A stretch of 64,000 nucleotides of DNA from Acanthococcus lagerstroemiae (GCA_031841125.1 CM063113.1:45228197-45292196); one strand, 5' to 3'. Shown: positions 1-10,039, counted from the first letter of the stretch. Numbers and translations: made by a program. Notes: a model not told the origin generated them from the sequence alone.

Positions 1-1963
1 CATACAAAATCGTGACGTGAAAAATCTTTGATAACGCTACCGCATTATCGATTATTCGAATTGATGACGGTTCGAAGCGGTATTATGCCTGCTACTCCTA
101 CCGGTTAATACAGCCGTTTTGAAAGGAACTCTAAGTACGATGGTTCGGGTTATTCTGCCCATATATAACAAACAAACAGTGCACGGCATCCGGTAAAAGA
201 TAAAAAAAAAAAAAAAGAATTTACTAAAAATCCCAATAGACAGCTTTGAATAATGAGTATTAATAAAAAGACGGTTTCAACCTTGAGGTGTCTATTTAAA
301 ATAGTTTGGATACAGGAACGAGGGGTCCGTGTGCACGAATGAAAGAAATATTAGCGTTCGAATTGTACGTATGTGTGAGTGACATTAGGCAATGCGTTTG
401 ATAGATCTAGTTTTTTTTTTTTCTTTTTTCGATTCCTGGGTCTGGTTGTGCAACTCCGGGTGTACCGATTCAAAGGGTAAGAATTATTTTCGAATCGATT
501 TACGACGCGGAGAAAGAATGAGAAAAAAGGTTTCTCAATAGTGGGTTCACTTTTTCTCGAACTTAGCGCACGAATTTTTTGCGGCCTTCTAGTTCTTTCC
601 GGATATAAAAAATTTTATAGCGGTGAGTTCGAAAGTGTTCGTCACGTACGTGAAACGGCGGCGGCGAAAACGAGGGGTGGAACAGCTGGAGTGTTTTTCG
701 CGTCGCACATCCCAATTTAGTCGAAGACAATCTAGCCTTCCGTCTTGGCGGAAAGTCCTGGCACGACAGCTTTTAATTGTCGCGAAACAATGAATTTGCG
801 GCCTCTCGAAAAAATGTCGCGAACGCCGGCAAATAATAAAAATATACTATTTCGAAGAAAGTATACACACACAGAAAATAAAAAAATAAATAAAAAAAGA
901 ACGCGACGAGTTATACCATATAGAAAAGGGTTGCAAGTACCAGCATCAGAAAAATACAAAACCTACCAGCAATTCTTGCGTTGATCTTTGTTTGGCAAAA
1001 AGAGTTGGAAAATACACGAGTGCTCGGCACTTGCGAAAACGCTTCAGGTGATAAGAGCAATTGTAGCCAGGAAAACGAGTACGAGCGCCATTCTTTGTTT
1101 TTATTCGTACACCATTCAAATAATGAATTTCTTTTTTTTTTTTTTTTTGTAGAACCGAATTTAAGAATTGTTTTTTATCAACATTTCAAGTTAATGATCA
1201 AAAATGTAATGTTGAAGAAGAACAATTCATTTCATACTCGCTGCATTTACAACCTTCTATACATGTATAGTAAGATGGTCGAGTGTCAACAATAAGTGAA
1301 TGGTGCGGATATTTCCGGAGCTGAATAATTGATAACTTTTGAGTTGGCTCGTACAGTGTGCGGTCGCCGTAGTCGAGACGTCGAGACTCAGACTTCGACC
1401 AAGTTGAACCAATTTTTGCGATTCGAAGCTCGCGACCCACTCCAGCGACACAGTCTGCAGTTTCCTCACGCAAATCACGAGTGACGATAAGAGACCTGAT
1501 AGAGCGATTATCAGCCTGTCCGAACAATCGAAATTCAAAGTCGATTTGATGTTCAGTCAGTCCAACCGATCTGCGAATTGAAACTTAAAGCCAACCTCCG
1601 ACAAACGTTCTTCACTTTTCGCGCAGGATCACGAGCGGCTGTCAAGACCATATGGTTTCGACAGATCGAATCAAACGTGATTCCAGATTAACATCCAACT
1701 CTTAGGCAGTGCCTCGACATGGAAACTAGGCAAAGTGATTTTGCCATCCCTGAGGTTCAAGTTTCAAAGATAGAGAGAGAAAGGATGATGTGCTCTTAAA
1801 ATAGTTCAAAACTAAATTCATGATACATGATAACTACACGTATGAAAAATACCAACGTTTCCTGCGCATGTAAACTATTTTCTTCTCAAATTTTTCTAGT
1901 ACCACCGATTTTTAAAATGTTGCCAATTTCTAGTATCTTGTAGTGCAATTTCGTCCCTATTTC
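1..1963. other. No gene recognised
   Basis: AT-rich sequence with homopolymer tracts (A-run near 201-216, T-runs near 411-428 and 1131-1148). Several short open frames overlap on both strands, but none shows a recognisable domain, codon bias or splice-supported structure. I see no repeat partner elsewhere in the window, so this may be single-copy intergenic or intronic DNA. Confidence 0.5.
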
Positions 1964-2201
1964 TTTTTGTAGGGTGTGCCAATTCACTTTTCCTTCTTCT
2001 GTATTCCAGAGCGCTTTCGGCTGTTATGCCATCATCAGTGGAGTACCCTAAATGAGACTTGTCTCTTGTGGTCCTGTAGTTATAGTCGAGGGTAGTACCG
2101 TATGGTGAGCCTGTTTAATCTTGCGTTCCTATTGGTTGTCTGTGAATATGCAGTCTGTCCAATCAGTGGTTATTGTTATTAGTTGTGTGCTCTGATTGGT
2201 T
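1964..2201 (-). repeat. Left pLTR arm of Penelope-like element
   Basis: Reverse complement of 2462-2698 at roughly 95 percent identity by eye; differences are scattered single substitutions. Both arms end in TTTTGTAGGGTGTG-type sequence. The left arm breaks off at GATTGGTT, after which the core begins. A 12-bp direct repeat TCGTCCCTATTT lies just outside the left end (1951-1962) and again at 2743-2754, 45 bp beyond the right end. It may be an insertion footprint or chance. Confidence 0.8.
2001..2046 (-). ncRNA. Hammerhead ribozyme-like motif (left arm)
   Basis: Read on the minus strand this is the same motif as at 2617-2662: CTGATGA (complement of 2032-2038), a GGC/GCC stem II with a six-base loop, GAAA, the palindrome AGCGCT, then C and a strand that pairs with the sequence before CTGATGA as stem I. 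Predicted cleavage follows the C at 2009. All core bases are intact. Activity is not shown by sequence alone. Confidence 0.65.
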
Positions 2202-2426
2202 CAGAAGCTAAATGATGACAAATCACTGTTTGGAAAACACTGCAATGACCAGAGACACAACAATGACAAATTGACAGAAAAGTACAAAATCCTACACACA
2301 GAAAACAACACAAGAAAAAGAAAATTAAAAGAACAACTAGAAATAATAAAGGCAAAAACAAAACAAAACAACCTAATAAATACAACTAACTTCCAAAGTG
2401 AGAACTTATTCCAACTAATAACATAA
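2196..2426 (+). pseudogene. Penelope GIY-YIG endonuclease C-terminal remnant
   Basis: A 76-codon open frame, rich in Lys, Asn and Gln, ending in TAA just before the right pLTR. The segment KILHTENNTRKRKLKEQLEI followed by an NNLIN-like motif matches the usual end of Penelope-like proteins, where an E-x(n)-R-x3-E stretch of the GIY-YIG domain is followed by an I-N motif near the C-terminus. The catalytic GIY-YIG residues and all of the reverse transcriptase are absent. The first codons lie in or next to the inverted left arm, so the ATG is fortuitous. Family assignment rests on motif spacing and position next to the pLTR. It is an inference, not a database match. Confidence 0.5.
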
Positions 2427-2461
2427 CACCCACGGATTGGACAGAGTGCACAACCACAGAC

Positions 2462-2698
2462 AACCAATCAGAGCACACAATCAATAACAATAACCACTGA
2501 TTGGACAGACTGCATATTCGCAGACAACCAATAGGAACGCAAGACTAAACAGGCTCACCATACGGCACTACCCTCGACTATAACTACAGGACCACAAGAG
2601 ACAAGTCTCATTTAGGGTACTCCACTGATGATGGCATAACAGCCGAAAGCGCTCTGGAATACAGAAGAAGGAAAAGTGAATTGACACACCCTACAAAA
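2462..2698 (+). repeat. Right pLTR arm of Penelope-like element
   Basis: Inverted partner of 1964-2201. It contains the plus-strand hammerhead-like motif at 2617-2662. Beyond it the sequence passes at about 2757 into the degenerate GATCTA-rich sequence that also fills 4.5-5.9 kb, so the element sits near the edge of that array. Confidence 0.8.
2617..2662 (+). ncRNA. Hammerhead ribozyme-like motif (right arm)
   Basis: Core CTGATGA at 2625-2631; stem II GGC (2633-2635) with GCC (2642-2644) and loop ATAACA; GAAA at 2645-2648; palindromic stem III AGCGCT at 2648-2653; cleavage-site C at 2654. Stem I is formed by GTACTCCA (2617-2624) with TGGAATAC (2655-2662): four pairs, one A-C mismatch, three pairs. 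One U (2632) between the core and stem II is unpaired. The two-base, self-complementary stem III is what is reported for Penelope hammerheads, which are thought to work as dimers. In this reading the motif is type I. Confidence 0.7.
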
Positions 2699-2756
2699 GG
2701 AATATTACCAAGTTCACTCACACTCCAAAATGGACACTAAAATCGTCCCTATTTGT

Positions 2757-2870
2757 CAAGAATATCTATTTAGATTCTATAGAAAAATCACATCGAGGTC
2801 TATACGAGATAATCTATATTAAAGATGATCTACCTATATTATGATCTACTCAGAAACGTAGTAAAGATTT
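2757..2870. repeat. Degenerate GATCTAC-type array, left remnant
   Basis: Short irregular repeats around AATCTAT and GATGATCTAC, the same style as the longer array at 4500-5890. The two stretches are probably one array split by the sequence at about 2871-4499, which contains the mariner. Confidence 0.5.
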
Positions 2871-3462
2871 TCTGGGGAGCAAAAATTGTTAAATTTCCAA
2901 CTGACTCAACTCAAACAAATTTTTTTTGTATTGACTAAAGAAAATCTCGAAATCTCATTTGACTTGTTGGACTTCCCCAACTTTTGATCTATCTAAGGTA
3001 AGTGCAGGTAATTACGCTACCACCCGAAATCTCTGGAAGAAAAGGTAGGTGACGCTATAGTTGACTATCATAGTCGATGAAGGTATCAAAGTAGACATCA
3101 AAAAGTCAAAAACATTTCCGATCCATACGATTTCTTGATCTGTGGTAGGATGTCAGTGAAAATGTGAAACCAAAAAAAAAGTGCCGATGTAATTTTTCAT
3201 AAATCTTATAAAAATTATTATAACTCTACATCTGCAGATAAAAATCAAAGAAATATTCTTTTCTATCGTAAATTTTACGAGGATTTCAAATTTGTGATTA
3301 CTTTTTGAGTATTTCCATCGAGTAAGTACCTAAATTTTGAGAAATATGCAACAGTATCAATTTTGGTAATTTCGCCACTATGAAGCAATGTACTGAAATC
3401 GTTCAGTGTTTTCATTTTTTCAGAACCGGTATCATTCTGGATGTTTGATCAAGTTCTTATTC

Positions 3463-4410
3463 TACAGGGTGCGGCATTTTAAATTTTGCATGTTGGTAAC
3501 ATTGTTGTATCAAAATCATCTGTCAGAGAGAAACGAAAAATACACGGTTGGAAAGAGGATGAAATGCCATTTTAAAAAAGTTTATTTGGTTTTAAAAATA
3601 GCATCTAGACAATGTATACCAGTGCCTTTTACAAAATTTAGTTAACCTTTTTTCAAAACGTTCTCCAACATTGTCTTACTGATTGCCGCGCATTCACCAC
3701 GAATCCGTTGTTTTAAATCCTCTAAATCGCGAACTTTGGTGGCATAGATTTTTTACTAGAGATGCCCCTCATAAGAAAGAATCGCATGCGTTGAGGTCCG
3801 GCGATCTTGGGGGCCGCAGAAGGAAACCGCTTTTCGAAATGATTCTGGTGCCAAACATCTTCTCTAAAACATGAATCGTCTTAATGCAGGTATGGGAAGT
3901 GACTCCATCTTGTTGAAAATAAGTTCTGGATAGAATTCTCTTTCGTGCCAGGGCAGGTCGGACACAATTTTGCAGCATTTCGATGCATCGATCCGCATTT
4001 ACAGTCACTGTATTGCCAGCATCGTCTTCAAAAAAATAAGGACCAATGCCATTCATTCCAACAGCGCACCAAACTGTAACTTTTGGACTGTGTAGCGGTG
4101 TTTCAACAATTTCGATCGGATTTTGTGGAGCCCAGTATCTCAGAAAATTTAAAGCAACGGATTCGTGATGCATGAGCGGCGATCAGTAAGACAATATTAG
4201 AGAACGTTTTGAAGTTTCGAAAGAAGGTTAAATTTTGTAAAAGGTACTGGTAAACATTATCTAAATGTTCTTTTTATAACCAAATAAACTTTTTTAAAAT
4301 GGCATTTCATCCTCTTTCCAACCACGTATTTTTCATTTCTCTCCAACAAATGATTTTGATACATACAGCAGCGTTACCAGCATGTACACTTTAAAATGCC
4401 GCACCCTGTA
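3463..4410 (-). mobile_element. Rearranged Tc1/mariner element
   Basis: Bounded by TA dinucleotides (3463-3464 and 4409-4410), the mariner target duplication, then inverted termini starting CAGGGTGCGGCATTTTAAA. The inverted arms (3465-3691 and 4174-4408) are unusually long, about 230 bp, because the sequence coding for the transposase C-terminus is present at both ends. The second copy of the 3' end seems to have replaced the normal 5' end. Total 944 bp between the TAs; the N-terminal DNA-binding half of the transposase is missing, so the copy is non-autonomous. Confidence 0.8.
3642..4173 (-). pseudogene. Mariner transposase C-terminal half (DD41D spacing)
   Basis: Reading leftwards from 4173: a block KVTVWCAVG, then FQQDG, then SPDLNACD, all typical of the DDE domain of IS630/Tc1/mariner transposases. 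The second catalytic Asp is residue 89 of the open segment and the third is residue 131, giving 41 residues between them, the spacing of the DD41D (rosa/Visitor-type) group. The first Asp position reads His (HHES where D-E-x-H is usual). An in-frame stop at 3769-3771 interrupts the gene. After a frame change the C-terminal tail (Lys-rich, ending VLKKG-stop at 3642) continues. The N-terminal helix-turn-helix region is absent. Not functional. Confidence 0.8.
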
Positions 4411-4817
4411 CTGTCTGCTAATAAAATTTCCCAACTCCGGCGACGGCTTGGGGGAGACAAGCTGTTTTCGTGCTCCCTACCCTTAGTTTTGTCCCCCAGA
4501 TTTACTGAGATGAACTACAGAACTGACACACAAAAATGTACAAAATACATGATCTGCCGAGTTGATCTACTAATACGATCCACAGAAGCGTTCTGGAAAG
4601 ATGATCTACACAGGTAATCTACACAGACGACTTGCAAAAATTAAATAAGAAAATCTACCAATTTGATATAGCAAGATAATTTAGTAAGATGATCTATCCA
4701 GATGATCTACATGAATTATCTACTGGCATAAATTTCATAAATAATCAACAAATGTGATCTACATAAATGACCTTTCTTCATGATCTAAACAGATGACCTA
4801 CACAGACTATACCTAGA

Positions 4818-4835
4818 CAATCTACAGGAGTTACT
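4818..4835. repeat. SINE target-site duplication, left
   Basis: CAATCTACAGGAGTTACT, repeated exactly at 5053-5070. Confidence 0.9.
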
Positions 4836-5052
4836 TCTGTTTTCTAATTTTACTCTCAACCCGAGCCCTGGAATCCGCCCTTTCGAGCTGTACTTTAGAG
4901 ACGTTGGGAAGGCTGTTAGGGCTGTCTCAGCTTTCTTTTCTTCTTGCCGAGAAACCGGCCTAGTTCGAAATGTAGCGAGTTGCTACGTGGGCTCGAACCC
5001 GGGACCTCCGGATTCCGAGACCAGCGCGCTATCCACTCGACCAACCAGACCC
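4836..5052 (-). mobile_element. Full-length tRNA-derived SINE
   Basis: A 217-bp insertion flanked by a perfect 18-bp target duplication. Read on the minus strand, the 5' head (about 5052-4980) has a pol III A box (TGGTCGAGTGGA) and B box (GGTTCGAGCCC) with tRNA-like spacing. The body follows (GGCCGGTTTCTCGG... GGGCGGATTCCAGG) and it ends GAGAGTAAAA plus an A-rich tail. The same family occurs at 30.1 kb (3' end only) and twice at 45.5-45.9 kb. It inserted into the GATCTAC-type array. I do not recognise a named family. The head is not a functional tRNA gene: it runs straight into the SINE body. Confidence 0.88.
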
Positions 5053-5070
5053 CAATCTACAGGAGTTACT
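5053..5070. repeat. SINE target-site duplication, right
   Basis: Exact second copy of 4818-4835. Confidence 0.9.
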
Positions 5071-5890
5071 GTAGATGGACTACTGGGATGATCTGCCTAC
5101 ATAATCAATATAGATGATCGATGAAGATAATCTACACAGATGATTCACTGAAATAATCTATCTAGATGACTGACCTGCACGATCAGCACATAAGATAATT
5201 CATCGTGATGATCTATCTAGATGATTACCTGGATGACTACAGAGATGATTAACGGAAATGATTTACACAGTTGATCTACTCAGACCAGCCACTGCAAAGA
5301 TAATATACATGAATGAATTCTCTGATATGGTCTATTCTGATGATCGAAATAAATTGTCATCAAAAGATGATCCCTGTAGATACCTCAATGATCTTCCTAG
5401 AAGGTGATCCACAAGGATCTTGGATGATCTACCCGTATTATCTGTATCGATGATCTTACTGACATGTACCAACACGATTTGTAAATATGATCTACAAAAG
5501 TGATCTACATAGGAAATAATTTACTGAAATGATCAATCCAGATGATTTACCTGAATGATATACAGAAATAATTTACTTGGATAATAAATAGAGATGATTT
5601 ATCTGAAGGATTTATGGAAATGATCTACCTAGAAGATCTTCAGAAATGATCAACCTTTATGACCTACCAGAAAGATTATTAGCAGACGATCTACCATGAT
5701 AATATGTACCGAGATGTTTTACCTAAAATATAATCCACCAAAAAGATCTCTCATCATGATCTACCTACATGATCTGCTTAAATGCTCTGCAAAAATGATC
5801 TGAGAAGATCTTCTCTTAAATGATCTACTTTGATGATCTACCTGGAAGGTGTTGTATCTACCAACATGATATACTAAGATGCTGGTAGTT

Positions 5891-7399
5891 TATAAAATTC
5901 TTGAAGATTTTACATGAAAAACCATAACGCTTATAGCCAGATCTCTATCGACCAGTTCGGTGATCTTGAAAGGATGGAGGGTGTCTTTTCCCGAGAAATT
6001 GGTATTCGTACTTGGAAAATTCCAATAGCCAGCAGGAAAAATAGAAATAAAAAAGTAAGATTTCTTTCCCTTTTTCACTTTAATACACATTTGCAATATT
6101 TTAGTCGACATTCTTGCTATCTATACCTTCCACTAACCCCCCCCCCCCAATGGAAGAACTTGCCAGGTACGGTTCTACGTATGTATACGACATGTAAGAT
6201 TTTCTTTTCTATTCAGATTTTGCTGCACTAATAACTTTCGAATACTTTAACGCCTCGGAAACTTTCCGATATTCCTAATAGCCAGTCCGTTTCTGAACAC
6301 CTTGAGAAGGTCTTCTACATTCGGAAACTCAAATCCGGTGATATCATGAATTCTGCACTTCGGATTGCACTAACGTGAATTATGATAAATCGGTCAAACA
6401 AACTTCCACGACGAATCCTAGTGATAGGACTTGTACAGTAGAAGGGTCGAGCTCCCTACTACACAGCTACATGCAAAAAAATATCAGCCAGCGAGTACCT
6501 GCTCGTATAAAATGTACACGTAACTAGTACCATTCTCTTCATTGTCGGAAATTGTGTCGATACACTGCGCATAAGGGGAAGTATAAACAATAGACATTAG
6601 TGCACTTAACATACTGAATCACTTATAGACCTGTACCGATTATGACGCTTGGTATAGAGGTACAGACAAAGCAATAAGCACCCTACACGGCGTATAGATA
6701 CCTGCATTCGCTGGCTCTACTTAGAGGTGTCAGCTGGAATGAAGAAATTACGATTGTTGGGTGGTTGCAATACGTGGCATATGTATCTATACAGTAACAC
6801 GAACTTATCCATTCAGTTTTTCCGCATGAAAAGGGAAAGTTCCGAGTTTTGAGTGATTTTTAACGAGTCTTTACAGGCCTTACAACATATGTATTAATGA
6901 GTCTAAGCGTAGTAATAAATAGCCTTAATGAGTCTTATTGGTCGAGCAGGGTCTCAATGATACCTGATGATGTAACTTCTAAACAGATCTTTAGTGACTC
7001 CTAACTGTTTAAACCAGCCTTAATGAGCAAGTCTTAAAGAATCTCACTGTTCCTTTTCGGAGTCTTAAAAAGGTCTGGACGAAAGCCGACACGAGGGAAA
7101 CGAGACTAGGTGTAATACCGGGGGGGGGGGGAGCTCAATTTACTCCCTCTGAGATCAAGGTCGAGAACAGTTAAGGTTGGAATAACGTAAACAAGAACTA
7201 TTCTAGGTAAATTCTTCGCTGATAAGACTGCTAAGGCTAGCGGAAGCGAAAAACTTGAAGGTAGCAAACACTCTGTTCAAGAAGAAATCAAATAAAAAAT
7301 GGTCATAGAAGTCTCCGAATGGTCAAGCAAAGAATAAGACTGGTCATTTGCTCATAAATGACTCGCGAATAGTGATTAATAACGAGACATTCCCTTCCT
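5891..7399. other. No gene; patch of AGTCTT-type repeats
   Basis: No credible coding region. A C-run lies at 6140-6149 and a G-run at 7119-7130. From about 6860 to 7080 there are irregular repeats such as GAGTCTTA and CTTAATGAG, the same style as the large arrays at 46-48 and 53 kb. Confidence 0.5.
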
Positions 7400-9095
7400 T
7401 CCCCTGTCCTTCAGATCACAGAATAGGAGTGTCACGGGGAATATTTGGAAAAGAGTAAAATAGAAATGAAGGAGCTGGTTAACAAGGAGAGAGTGCCCGT
7501 CTTTCTCACAAGCGACGTAGAGAAAAAAATCAAGGAAGAAGGAACTAAAATCGGGGAAAGCATCGGGACTAGATGGTATTAACAATGAAATAATAAGAAT
7601 TCTAGTAGACGAAATTGTGGGACCTCTAACTGTACTCTTTAAGAAAGTACTGGAAAACGGGGTTACCCCCAAACAATGGTTAAAAGCAGAAATAACTCTA
7701 CTCCACAAGAAAGGCAATCGTGAAGATATCAGTAATAATCGTCGTATTAGCCTATTATCCAATATTGGGAAACTTTTTGCCAAACTTGTTAAAAGGAGGA
7801 TTTAAGGTACGCTAGACTTCAACCAAACAGTGGATCAAGCGGGATTTTGCAAGAACTATTCCACAGTAGATCACATATTAACAGTAAGTCAGATCCGGGA
7901 GAGGGTGAGGGAATATAAAGTAAGCATTCGATGTGTGTTCGTAGACTTCCAGAAAGCCTTCGACTCCCTCTATCACGACAGGATGTACAGGGTACTAGCA
8001 AAACAGGGGCTTCCGACTCAACTAAACATTATAGTTCATATGTATGAAAATGCCACGGCGAGCATTGTGTTGGACAAAAAAGGGGAAGACTTGTCGGTGG
8101 GAAAGGGGGTCAAACAAGGGGATCCACTGTCCCAAAATATTTTCAACAGTGTACGAGAAAGTTATTAAAAGTCTAAATTAAGAAAATAGGGAGATAAAAA
8201 TAAATGGCAAAATGCTGACAAACTTACGATTTGCGGACGACATAGTATTTTGGAAAAAATAACGAAGAAATTAAAAGCATGCTCGGGGAACTGATTGAAG
8301 AATGCGAGAAAGTGGGATTAAAAATTAATACCTCTAAAACAGTGCTACGGGCGGGCGAGGACGGCGTCGAAGAGTTGGGGAAAATAGTTTTAGATAATGC
8401 AAAAATCAATAAGGTAAAGGAATGTAAATATCTGGGGCAAACGATGAGCTTCAACAAAAATTTAGAGAAAGAAATACATCTCAGAATTACTAACTCGTGG
8501 AAAACATTTTGAGCAAACAAGCATACCTTTAAAGAAAAATTCAGTATAAAAACTAAAAGAAAATTTGGAACAGTGTAGTGTTACCAGTGCTAACATATGG
8601 CGCTCAAACCTGGGCTTTGCCGTGTAAGCTGAAAAAAAAAAGGTTGGAGGTGACCCATAGTTCTCTATGATTCGTAGTATCTTGGGCATCAAACTGAAGG
8701 ACCAAATTAGCAAAATTGAAATTATAAAGAGATCTGAGCTGACTGATATAAATTATATCACGAAAAAACTAAAATCTAAATACGCTGGGCATATGTGCAG
8801 GGGAAATGGGGATAAATGGAACATAACAGCAACGAACTGGGTCCCCAGAGACCATAAAAGGAGGAAGGGGCGTCCCTCGATAAAGTGGCTGAATGAAATC
8901 ACTAGGGCAGTCGGCCCAAACTGGGCAAGCATGACACAAGATAGAAGAAGATGGAGAAAGGTGACAGAGGCACATGCCCCACGGTGGGCGACGTAGTCGG
9001 GGACTTAATGCAGGATCCTAAGGATCATAATTACTATAATTTATTGCATATACCGTTGTACTACGTCGTGCTTTAAATAAAAAAGAAAAAAGAAA
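7400..9095 (+). pseudogene. RTE-like non-LTR retrotransposon, decayed
   Basis: Fragments of one LINE ORF in order. Linker and RT motif 0 (GKASGLDGINNEI, about 7550); RT 1-2 (LLHKKGNREDI...ISLLSNIGKLFAKL, 7680-7800); RT 3-4 (GFCKNYSTVDHIL, FVDFQKAFDSL, 7840-7975); VKQGDPLS (8110); FADDI with the catalytic Asp pair kept (8232-8246); thumb (KYLGQTMSF, 8430); C-terminal region with GHMCRG and GRPSIKWLNEI up to about 8996, where PRWAT is typical of the family. Stops and frameshifts separate the pieces (for example the TAA after KRRI at 7803). The endonuclease is missing, so the copy is 5'-truncated. The tail is A-rich (AAATAAAAAAGAAAAAAG, 9074-9091). Copies at 35.8-39.7, 44.2 and 54-55.5 kb are close relatives. 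Confidence 0.88.
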
Positions 9096-9204
9096 AATGA
9101 GATAGTGATGTGGAAAAGGTGAACAGTAAATTTGCAAAATGGGGATTTCAGAGGTCAAATTCATATATTGTAAACAGCATTCATTTTCTGTTAATTAGAT
9201 TTGA
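9095..9204 (+). repeat. 110-bp dispersed repeat, copy 1
   Basis: Matches 17397-17504 in the same orientation (shared words include AATGGGGATTTCAGAGGTC and TAAACAGCATTCATTTTCTG). The two copies bracket the large inverted repeat and the I-type LINE. It does not look coding. Confidence 0.75.
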
Positions 9205-9327
9205 GTAAGTTCGTCGACACAATTTGTAGAAATTTAAAAATTTGCCGGTTTCTCAATCAAAATACTTTTAATCGAAAAAAAAGAACAAATAAACAAACGT
9301 TCTTGAAAAATGAATAATTCAAATGGA

Positions 9328-9610
9328 CACAGGGGCGAAACTACAGGGGGTGTGGGGGTTTAAACACCCCAATAATTTGGCAGTCGGCCAATCTTAAGAC
9401 TGTTTATTTGACACCCCCCCCCCATCAATAATTTGACAATCGGCAAATTCTGAAATTGTTCATTTGAATTTTCATTTTTTATGCATGTTTGTTTGTTTAT
9501 TTATTTTCTTTTTCAATTAAAAAATAGACAAATTTTTAGTTTTCAAAAAATATTTGTAGGCAAATTTTTCTTCTCCACCTTTCCAAACTGAAAATCAAAT
9601 TTCGTTTCTG
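9328..9610. mobile_element. hAT-like MITE, GGGGCGAAACTA family
   Basis: Begins CACAGGGGCGAAAC and ends TTTCGTTTCTG, so the termini are inverted (CAGGGGCGAAAC against CAGAAACGAAA). Flanks CAAATGGA (9320-9327) and AAAATGGA (9611-9618) agree at 7 of 8 positions, the size of a hAT target duplication. Related copies lie at 11183-11536, 13488-13758 and 14790-15050. Exact ends are uncertain because family members are nested. Confidence 0.5.
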
Positions 9611-10039
9611 AAAATGGAGTACCCTGGACCCTTGTTAGAGACTAGTCAGTCAAAAGCAGAAAAGGTTTCAACCTGAGTATCAAACGTTATTTAAAAGGTT
9701 AAAACAAAGCTGAAATGTGGAAAACATTTCGAAAATCTGAAAGTCGGTAGCAAACGTTGAATTTCAAATTTCGATGACTATTCGGACTGGGGACTGCCAG
9801 CACAAAAGAGTCGCCCTATATAATTTTAGGCACGTGAAAAACAGGAACTATTGAAACCCTACATATTTTAGAAAAATTCATCAGATTGAAATGAAAATGG
9901 TCTCAATGGACGAAAAATTTTATGTACTAGAAATTTTATCCTAATCATTTTTTCGATAAACGCTTTCATTTTTATAATATTTTGAGATTTCTTTGTATGC
10001 CTGTAAATGAAATATTCCCCTCGTTCGGGGTTACAAGGT

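Larger units (their letters stand above)
1964..2698 (+). mobile_element. Penelope-like retroelement, 5'-truncated, inverted pLTRs
   Basis: A 735-bp element made of two nearly identical arms (about 238 bp each) in opposite orientation around a 260-bp core. The core reads, on the plus strand, like the very end of a Penelope GIY-YIG endonuclease. Both arms carry a hammerhead-type ribozyme motif pointing outward. Penelope-like elements are known to have pLTRs in direct or inverted orientation, to be heavily 5'-truncated and to encode hammerhead motifs, so the whole architecture fits. The reverse transcriptase is missing, so this copy is non-autonomous and dead. Alternative: a generic foldback MITE, but the ribozyme motifs and the core protein argue against that. 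Confidence 0.72.
2871..4499. mobile_element. Possible insertion carrying the mariner
   Basis: The stretch between the two GATCTAC-rich parts begins CTGGGGAGCAAAA (2871) and ends TTTTGTCCCCCAG (4499), an imperfect 13-bp inverted pair. The inner flanks share AAATTTCCCAACT-like words and similarity to the hAT-like element at 53.7 kb (TCAACTCAAA, GACTTGTTG). I see no clear target duplication. Could be a non-autonomous element into which the mariner inserted, or coincidence. Confidence 0.3.
4500..5890. repeat. Degenerate GATGATCTAC tandem array
   Basis: About 1.2 kb, excluding the SINE, built from irregular 11-20 bp repeats on the theme GATGATCTACCTA / GATGATCTACACA with many substitutions and variable spacers. 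It holds no open frame and has no obvious higher-order period. It looks like an old minisatellite or degraded satellite. Confidence 0.65.

Noticed and set aside
4980..5052. Functional tRNA gene on the minus strand
   Set aside because: The A and B boxes are real but the sequence continues into the SINE body, no clean acceptor end is present, and the same head recurs in other SINE copies.
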